Shown here piece after piece: positions 55,359-64,000 of a DNA stretch of 64,000 bases. The DNA is from Cricetomys ansorgei. Its lineage: Eukaryota > Chordata > Mammalia > Rodentia > Nesomyidae. Numbering within the stretch: position 1 is the first letter of the stretch; each line of letters starts with the position of its first letter. A program made the position numbers and the translations under genes. The stretch spans positions 62,001-126,000 of the forward strand of contig JAMJFZ010001785.1 in NCBI GenBank assembly GCA_026225945.1, given 5' to 3'. The notes below the pieces were generated by a model. That model had not been told where the DNA came from. It saw only the letters and a program-made list of their open reading frames with translations, and made no database searches.

Positions 55359-55794
55359 GCTTTAGAACACTCCACTAGTGTTCTGGAAAAGAAAATCAAG
55401 GCATGAACATATATTTGATTAGATGCTTAGACCACACTGATAATTTGGGGTGATTGATGCCCGGTTTATAAGCAGGAGAAACGGGACTGTAGAAATTAAG
55501 CACTTTTTCAAACCCTGAATGTCCTAGAAATTTTTAAAAATCCAGTTTATACTGACTCAGCCTATCTGCAAACCATGTCCTCTATTGTAGTAGAGGCTCC
55601 AGTATACCCACACAGCATCATAGATTTCATGAGAAAGAGACAGGACAGTGAACCCAAGTATCTTTCTGTCATGAGGCTGTGGTGTATTCTCAAGTATGGG
55701 TGTATGGAGCTCCAGTATGACCACTGGCTTCCCTGAGTCACTGCGAGGGAGCTATCAACTGGGAAGAGAGTGGAAATCCTGAACGAGGATTGTA

Positions 55795-56146
55795 TTCCTT
55801 ACTTTTCTGCTGGTGTGATAAAATGCCATGACCTAGACAACTCGTGGATGAAAGAGTGTATGTGGTTTTCGGTCCCAGAGGGCAGAGTCCAGTGAAGGAT
55901 GGAGGCATGGCAGCAGGCAGCAGGCATGGAGACAGGGACAGAGAGCTGACCACTCACATCCTCACGTGCAAGCATGGAGGAAAGTGAGCAAGGACAGGGC
56001 AGGGAAGGAGGCTTTACTCTCAGAGCTGCCTTCCTCCAGCAAAGAGACATCCTTCCTCCAGCAGCCAGGCCAACTCACCCTCCCAACAGTACCATTAACT
56101 GGGGGCAGGAGATCAATCAGAGCTAATGAGAAACATTCTAAGTCAA
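55795..56146 (-). repeat. Rodent repeat inserted upstream of pseudogene C
   Basis: Same insertion as 15690-16043 and 33228-33576. Confidence 0.7.
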
Positions 56147-56989
56147 ACTAGTGCAAGCGTCATGAGAATGGCACTTCTTATTAAGACTAGCATGAGAACA
56201 ACCCAGCCTAATTGTGTAGAAGTTCTGGGTTCTTTCCAAATTTAGTGCATCAGAAAGCAAATGGGCCTCCGAGAACACCAAAGCTTTTTGGGTTTTTATT
56301 ACTCATGTCACAAACATCCCCCTCTCTATGGGAGTATAGTGAACAGTTAATAGATTATTACCTAACCGATGAATAAGTAAATCAGAAGTCTAATGGCAGT
56401 TGAAATTTTAGAATAAATGTTGAACACACATTTAAAATATACTTAGTATTAGAAAAATTTAATATTAGAAGAATATGCCATTATTCATTATTCATTCAGT
56501 GGAGACAAAATTACTTATCCCAGCAGATAGGGCTTATACTTCTGTTTCCTATATGTCAATGGTCAATAAATATATGGTCTTAATAACCACTTTGAAAAGT
56601 TTGAGTCCAGAATTAGGGATAGGACTCTGTGTTGAGTTGAATTATGAACAATTTTCAGGAATAAAACACACATTTGGAATAAGGGTGTTTCTTTCAACAC
56701 GACTCAATAAAGGCTCCCATTTAACAGAAATGTCTACAGAGGAATAGGACGTTGTATTCTATGAGCTATGTAATATAATCTCACATGTCACACCACACAG
56801 CTTATTTCATATAGAATGCATTTTACACATTCAGTAATTTAAGTAAGACAATTATCCGAAGGGAGATATTCTTCTTAAATTTTCTTTGATAAAGTGCTTT
56901 GAGTGAGAGACAGCAGATGTGCACACAGAAGTCAGTTGGAAGTAAGTATCACTTCACAAGAAGGTGAAATGAAAATTGTGTTCTAATCA

Positions 56990-57310
56990 CTTTTCTATTG
57001 CTGTGTTTCAAGCACTGACCAAAAGCAGCTTGTAAATGAAGGGGTTTATTTTTCATTACACTTCAGGTCAAATCCATCACAGAGAGAAACCAGAGCAGAA
57101 ACTATGGAGGAAAAACTTGCTGGTTCATTTTTTGGTTCTCTCATAGGCTCCTGTTTATCTTGCATTCTTATATACTCTAGGGTCACTTGCTCAAGAAATG
57201 ATGTCACCTATAGAGGTCTAGGCCCTCCTATTTTAATTAATAATCAGGATAATGTCCTACGGTTATGGCTATTTGCCAATCTGTACTAAAAACTTTATCA
57301 ATTGCTAGTC
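56990..57310 (-). repeat. Rodent interspersed repeat, antisense (block C)
   Basis: Partner of 16872-17200, slightly better preserved ('ctattgctgtgtttcaagca ctgaccaaaagcagcttg'). Confidence 0.6.
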
Positions 57311-58507
57311 TCCTGTTACATGACTGTCGTTTAAATGAAGTTGACAATTAGAGGTAACTAGAACTATTTGGTTGTATGATAAATTCATTTTTATTTTTTA
57401 ACTTGTCATCTGAAGTCAGCACTATTATCATTCACATGAAGAGCTGCAGCAACAGAGGCGGAAAAACATTGACATTTCATATACTAACAAATAGGTAAAC
57501 ACACACACACAAAATGGAAAGGCGGTAGAGCTAATAAATCTAGATTTCTGGGTGTATATGAGGTTGAAACAGTACAATTGCAAGGCTTCAGGGTGGGGTG
57601 GATGACATAGAGAGTCATGGAAAGACAAGAAAGTGCAACAACTAATGGATGCACAGACCAGTTGAACGCTACCAACACTGAACTATAGACTTGTAAAAGA
57701 ATCCTTACTAATTGCTCAGCAACTCCAAGAAGTACTGTTGCTTCCCAGTTTCCTTCCCCATGTAGCCATGTTGCTCTTCTCCATCCCAAAACAACTTCCA
57801 GGCAGTTCCAGAACTTTAATTCCCAGAACTGGACTTAACTGATCCCTACTCCATTGACACTCTTACACATACATATACACATCGGGACATCCCTCCTCTA
57901 ACTATCATCTAGGCTCTGTTCCTCTCTACTCTGTAGGCAATATGCCTCCTCTGCAATCTTGTTTCCCTCAACCACTAGGTAGGCATCTCAGTATAGCACC
58001 CCATAGTTCTTGTATTTTCTCTGGTGTCTCATTACAAGTAGCCAGACTGAATGGCATGACTCCTCTAAGATCTCACATCTCTACCTTCAACTAGACTTGC
58101 TCCTTACAAGATTATAAGCAGCTCAGTCCTCTGGGACCTTCTTGCGTATTGCTCATAGTAGGTCCTGATTCTAAGCCACACAGATTTCCTGACTACGCAA
58201 CCAGCTTCTCAAGAAGCTGGTCCCTTAATTTCAAGTTGACCAGAGATTACTCAAAGTAGAGCAACTCAAAGCACTTCCAGACTTGGAGAAGCACACCAGA
58301 ATGCCACAGAAGACAAGACAGTTAAGGGTTATGCTGACATTTTGATAGTATGTACCTGCTTTCACAATATTGGTCTCTCAAAGTAGACCAGGAATAGAGC
58401 CCATAGCTCTCAATACAAGTTCCATAAGTAAAAAGCAAGTCTCAACACTCTCACAGATTAATACTCTCCTGAACATTGTATACACATGCATGGAAAGTGA
58501 TTTGAGC

Positions 58508-58600
58508 AGAAGGAAAGAAAGAAGAAAGAAAGAAAGAAGGAAAGAAAGAGAGAGAAAAGAAAAAAGAAAGAAAGAAAAAGAAGGAAGAAGAGAAAGAAAG
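58508..58600 (+). repeat. Imperfect GAAA/GGAA purine tract
   Basis: Replaces the long GA repeat of block A (18423-18489). Confidence 0.9.
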
Positions 58601-58669
58601 ACACAACAAACAAATTATTTCGAACATGCAATTCCCAGCACAGAAAAAAAGTAACAAAAGCCAGGGCAA

Positions 58670-59545
58670 TACAATCCCCCCCCCAATTACTACTTACTAT
58701 GAAAGGACCTGGAAAGTGTTGCAACTAAAGGATTCAAAAAATGATCTTAAATGTACAACTGAAAATGAATATGACTGCGTTCCAAAAACCTGAAATGACT
58801 CTGGAAATGAAAAATTCAATCTGCCAAAGAAAAACTCAGTGGAAATACTTAATAACAGAATGGATCCTGCCAAAAACAGATACTTCAGACTAGAAGACAA
58901 AGTTGAGGGAAATGCATCACTTAGTTTTATATATATATATATATATTTTTTTTTTCATATATATGGAAAGTTTGGGATATCATGAAATACTTAACTTTCA
59001 AATTAGGGGTAAAAGGATAAAGAATACCTCATTGAAAGAGTATGCAACACTAAATAAGATATGTGTACCACACTTTCTCTTCTGCAAGGATTAAGGTCAT
59101 CGCTTATGAGAGGGAAGAAAGGCTGCTAGAGCCAGAGGTAGCTGATGTCTACAGAAAAGTATTTGGCAGATATGAAAGTGCTGTGCCACATGTGAGCTCA
59201 CAGTGTACTCACAGCTATACACACAAGACCTGCACAAGGTCAAGCCAGCTAAATGTCCAGCATGGATGAGTGAAGGGCTCCTGGAGTCCCACCTCTAGCT
59301 GAGGAGCTATTGGCAACAGATGGCTCCTGAGGCAGGAAGAATCACTTATCTTTGGGGGTTTAAATCCAGAAAGGCTTTTCATGCTATATTAGATGGTCTC
59401 ACACCTATACACACACAGTGTCCGCATAAGTGGACTCAATGGTTTTCTTTCATAAGAGCTCATGAAGATGGGAAAGGGAAGAGGTAGCATAGGAGAGGAA
59501 TTTGAAGAGAGGAAACCTGTAAACCTTAGCCTTCAAATCTCCCAT
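58670..59545 (+). mobile_element. Probable L1 remnants (block C)
   Basis: Partner of 18600-19470, ORF1-like then 3'-UTR-like. The ORF at 59063-59269 is conserved only because the DNA is. Confidence 0.45.
58928..58957 (+). repeat. (TA)n then T-rich tract
   Basis: Nine TA units followed by ten T. The block A partner (18868-18895) is a shorter TA/CA tract. Confidence 0.85.
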
Positions 59546-60969
59546 AGTCAAGTCTAACAGCTCACAAAATTGCTATCAGGTACTTTCCCAGTCTCCTTTT
59601 TAGGGAGAACACCCGAGGATCCTTGCATTCTCTTACGAAAGGTGAAGCACAAATCCTGATGTAAGAAAGGCAAATAACAGCTTTGAGAATAAGTTCTCAA
59701 AATATCTTACCTTTCCCACATTCTTCTTGATGGAAGTGGTAAGCTGGTCTGTGACAAAGAGAAGAAATTCCCGAGTCAGTTGTTATTGCCAAGGATGTCT
59801 CTGTCACAGAATGGTGTCTACTGGTGGTGTAGCCTGGGGCTTGAGGAAGCCTTATCACAAGGGTGTAGAGGCATGTGGTTTCCTGTATGCAGTATTGTTG
59901 GGAAATGCTTGTCACTCCTTTGAGCCATGTTCCTCATGAGGTGATTCTCAACATTTGGTTTGATAAGTACTGTCTTTTTTCCTCTCCCTAAACCAACCCT
60001 ATGGAAACTTCTTACAGCCAGATGGCTGCCAATGTTAAGCACTATAAGATAGTATTGGGAGCTTGTGCAACTAAAAGCCACACTGTCTTCTTGTTACTCA
60101 AATAAAAAAGGTACTAATGGAACTGGACCACACATATTCATTATTACACCAGTAATACAGAACAGTTTTTATCCCAGTGGCACAGATAAATACTAGATAA
60201 AACACCTTGATTTTTATTCTTGAGATTTGAAAACTGGTTCCTGTTTTTCATGTAACTTCTTTACATGTTTTAATCCTGTGTTTGAATTGTAAAGTTACAT
60301 TTTAATTCCATTTCTATTATCAAAATGATAAAATGATGGCCCACAAATGATGAAACAAGTTCAAGATATAGTATGTATTATAGAAACATCAGAAAGATTT
60401 TTAAATATTTGTAATTAGAATGATAAACATTATCATAGTATATATGAAATAATAGATAGAATATAAATGCATAGAGTGGGGACTTGGATAGGAAATACTA
60501 GGATTAAAACAGTCTAGCAAACACAAAAGGCACCACTGATGAGTGTAAAGCTGAGTACACACTTGGAAAAGACAAAGCACACACTTGAAATTAAGATTCA
60601 CTAGTGGAATACAATGGAAAACTTCCAAATGGAAATCAAAGAGAAAACCTACGTAGAAACAAGGACATGTGGACACTATTCAATTACAAGAGCCATAAAC
60701 ATACACAATTAGACCAACAGATTGAGGCAAAGAGAATGGAACAGAAGAAACATTTGATGTAAAATTGATTGAGAATTATCAAAAATTATTACCAGAAACC
60801 AAACATATTACTAACAGAAAATGAAACGCTTAATATGCATAGACACTAAAGTACAAACTACTAACGATGACAAGGGTAAAGATGAAATTCCAAGAGAAGT
60901 ATTTTAAAAATCAAATTAACCAAGGCACTGTAGTAAATCTAATCACTTAAGAAGGCAACTAAAAAAAGA

Positions 60970-61115
60970 AAGAAGGAGAAGGGAGAGAGAGAGACAGAAA
61001 GACATATAGAGACAGAGACAGACAGAAAGACATACAAGGGGACAGAGAAAGACAGAGATAGAGACAGAGAGGCAAACAGAGAAAGAGACAGAAACAGAGA
61101 GAGATAGAGATAGAG
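60970..61115 (+). repeat. Purine-rich (GACAGA)n-like tract (block C)
   Basis: Partner of 20930-21090. Confidence 0.85.
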
Positions 61116-62919
61116 AGAAGTGTGTTAAATTTGGTGAGTTAGAACAAAAGCAGTCCTAAAAGGGAAATTTAGAGCATGGAACGCAGTGGGTAAGAAAATC
61201 TAAAATCAACAAAATGTATAACAGAAAAGGAAAAGAAAGATAAATTTAAGTTTAAAAAAAGTTAAAAATCAACTGAAGACAGTTGCTAGCAATGAAATTG
61301 AAAACAGGGAAATAGTATAAAAAACAGGAAGCCAAAAACACTTTCTTTGAAAAGATGAACAGAATAGATAAGCCTCTTATCAAGCTAAACAGAAACAAAA
61401 GCAGAAACACAGCATATATTTTGGGTACATGACTCAGGCAAATCTATCTGGAACTGACCTAGATGCTCCCTCCCAACTGACTACTGTGCAATGCAGGTCA
61501 TGGGCGATAAAAGTCAACTATTTTTTCCAGGCGTATACTGTATGTGCCACAATTCCAACATGTGTGCAAGATGTGCACAGGACTGTTATAGGAGTAATTA
61601 ACTCCTTTCTAATTTCTTTCAGGCTCACTCAACAAAAGTGTACACATATTTGACACTGTAAACTTGGTCAAAAACTTACATTTAGAGAAGTCATGGGCTT
61701 TTGAGAAGAATATACTATGAATGTTTGCTCTAAAGACATGTCATCAAACTACCTCTGAGACACGGATGTTTGTATTCATAGACTAGTGCTACACTCAGCC
61801 TGGGTCAGAGAAATTTCTTTTGTGCAGAGCACAGCAGTTAAGGCAAAGCCATCAGTGTTCAAAATGTTGAGAGCAAATGACAGTCAATGTTCAACCCTAA
61901 ATGAGACAAATATATCACCCCATCCAAGGCTTAGGAGTAGAGCAGACATGGACATGGAAATTAATAAGAGACTACACAGGGCATTTCACACTAATTAGAG
62001 TGTTTAAAATTGAAGACTCAGCTTATCACAATTGTTGGAAGCATGTGCAGCAACGGAGCTCTCATGGTTTGTTGGAGGTCATGTGAGTAAGTACAACCTC
62101 TCTAGGAAATAGTTAACCAGTTTCTTATATAATGAGGTATGCCTTATAATGCAGTATATCCAAGAAAATGAAGGCACATGTCCATAAAATCCCTGCATTA
62201 AAAACGTTTACAATAGTCAATCAATATGAAGTGGCTAACTATGGTAAAGCAATAGAGCTTCATAGTGATGACAGAAAGAATACAATTAAATGGATCAACT
62301 GAAAATGGGGAGGTGCTGAGCATAAATAAGATGCTAGGATTCAAATGCATACATTATGTTTCTAAATATATAAGGAGAATATCCAGACGAAGTTTATGGC
62401 TGATAAAGGAAAAAGAATCAGTGTTTTTCTTTGGCAGCAGAAATAGTAAGGAGGGTGATACAGAGTGACTTTAAGAGATAAAATTTTACATTTTGATTAT
62501 TTTGAGTCATGTCGGTGTGCCTTTCACTAACCACAGCAAAATTGTATCCCTGTAATCTTGTACACATCTCACTCTCTTAATTATTTTAGTCTTAAAATAA
62601 TTGGCAAAAAAGCAGAGATGCAACATTTAAACTAATGTTCTTTCATGAAAAATCCCATTGGAAATCCCCCATGAGGTATTAGAGTAGCCACAGAAAGGAA
62701 AATCTCTAAGTAAGTTCAAAGAGAAAAAGGAGAGGAAAGGGAAAGAGTGGATCTGGGTGTCTACTGGAGGACTCGAGTAATGTAAACCACAAGGAAACAG
62801 CCAATCAAACCTTATATGGTATTGTCTTGTTTGGGTATCAGATCAAAGTACATGCTTGCAAAACCTAGTGATGAAATAAACAAGCGTTAAGATAGGAATA
62901 AATCTGATAAACTTATAGA

Positions 62920-63034
62920 TGCCTTCTTAAGTGATTAGATTTACTACAGTTCCTTGGATTATTTTGATTTTTAAAATACTTCTCTTGGAATTTCATCTTT
63001 ACCCTTGTCATCGTTAGTAGTTTGTACTTTAGTG
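62920..63034 (-). repeat. Inverted copy of 60844-60957
   Basis: The reverse complement of this 115-bp segment matches 60844-60957 with only a few differences ('actactaacgatgacaagg' and 'gatgaaattccaagagaagt' are exact). It is closer to block C than to the A partner. It lies 42 bp beyond the end of block C homology. Confidence 0.9.
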
Positions 63035-64000
63035 GGCCCTGGGACCAGTGGTGTGATCATTCGCCTAGTCCACATTAGAGCCCTAGAATGTCTGGACAAC
63101 AGAAAATTCAGATAAACAGAAATTCCATGATGGCCTTCCGTCCCCAGTCAGGAAAATATTCCCTGTTTAAAACTCACCAGCCAGTTTTGCAGATTGAGAA
63201 AAAGAAAAAATGGAAAAAAAATTAACTGCATAATTTAGGGTCTCAGGAGGGATGAAACTGAATATATTGGGTCCACAAAACACCTGAAATAGACACTGAT
63301 ATACATATGGCCATTTTAAAGCAGTTTATTTTCTGCATGTTACATACTGACGTATCAGGGCTAACCAATTTAAAAAAACATGGCAGTGGAGAAAGCTGGT
63401 CATGTGGGCCTTTTAAACCAAACAGGCAGTAGCTAGAGGGTCTTTCTGATTGGTCAGGATCTGAATACTGGATTGGCTTGTTAAAATCCAGGGCGAGGGG
63501 CACGGGTGAACCAGGGACTGCTGGGAAAGCAAGGACTTGACAGGTAAATGGAGAGGCAAGTTCAGTACCGTCACCACTAGGGAGCACTGTTCCTCTCACG
63601 TACCATTAGTTTCCAGTGTACTTGAAGGTTTTACTGGAACCAGCAACAGTATCACCTAATTAGTGCAAAAGTTCAGTAAGGTGTTCTTCCTTTAACTTTA
63701 CTCCATTTTCCTTTAGCAAACCTTTTAATAACTCTTTATACTGTTGTTCATAAGACAGAGAACTTCCACCTTTTTAATGTGGGAAAAATATCTTGTTATA
63801 TCTCTCTTTTAGAAGGCTTTTATCAGTGTCTATAAGTCTCACATATACACCTTTTCTTTTTCTACAACCTATGTCTGCTCAAGAGTTTTCTGTTTATCTC
63901 CTGAGGTGAGAAGAATTAATATCTATTACTATCTTCTCATGCTCTATCTTCTGGGGTCAGCTTTCCTTGAGCTTGATCTCCCAATCTTAGAGGTCTGCAT
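63035..64000. other. Unassigned, no gene recognised
   Basis: No partner in the window. A 118-codon minus-strand frame at 63243-63599 has no recognisable domain. Could be old repeat or LTR sequence. Confidence 0.35.

Larger units (their letters stand above)
47449..62877 (+). repeat. Segmental duplication block C (composite of A- and B-type)
   Basis: 47449-56650 aligns with block B (24415-34125) and 53330-62877 with block A (13308-22838), so the pseudogene region is common to all three. It carries pseudogene C, a solo LTR, the same SINEs and the same upstream repeat. The right end of homology is at 'gatgaaata' near 62877. Confidence 0.9.

Overview
The window is non-coding-rich genomic DNA from a muroid rodent, most likely a mouse-like murid. 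The evidence is B1 and B2/B3 SINEs, rodent-type L1 fragments, two ERVK-like LTR elements, a gamma-like (ERV1) provirus remnant, and abundant CA/GA microsatellites. No rat-type ID SINE was noticed, so rat is less likely, but the species is not proven. The only host genes I can support are five copies of a Mas-related G-protein-coupled receptor gene (Mrgpr, closest by eye to the Mrgprb/MRGPRX2 branch), all on the minus strand. One is intact, one carries a single in-frame stop, and three are decayed pseudogenes.

Layout. 0-5 kb: rodent repeats, an L1 5' end (two UTR monomers plus ORF1) and an antisense L1 ORF2 piece. 5.1-8.8 kb: gamma-like ERV remnant (RNase H/integrase, env TM, LTR with internal repeats). 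10.5-11.5 kb: near-intact Mrgpr with one stop. 13.15-22.84 kb: block A, with pseudogene A. 24.4-34.1 kb: block B, with pseudogene B and a complete 1.7-kb non-autonomous LTR element. 36-38 kb: repeats. 38.82-39.79 kb: the intact single-exon coding region. 41.59-45.97 kb: an ERVK-like element with gag remnants and no visible pol. 46.25-62.88 kb: block C, which aligns with B over 47.45-56.5 kb and with A over 53.3-62.9 kb, and carries pseudogene C and a solo LTR at the site where B has the full element. 63.0-64 kb: unassigned DNA that begins with an inverted copy of a short piece of block C.

The main story is local gene-family expansion by segmental duplication. The three blocks share a pseudogene, a rodent repeat inserted upstream of it, and flanking SINEs. 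They differ by a deletion of about 6.9 kb in A, a 3' truncation shared by A and C, LTR-LTR recombination in C, and a small inverted copy at the right edge of C. The surviving receptor is unusual: the two acidic positions that bind cationic ligands in MRGPRX2-type receptors align with arginines, and its second extracellular loop is short.

All alignments were made by eye, so identities are approximate and repeat family names are given only where the pattern is clear. I found no RNA gene, CRISPR array or non-mammalian system.
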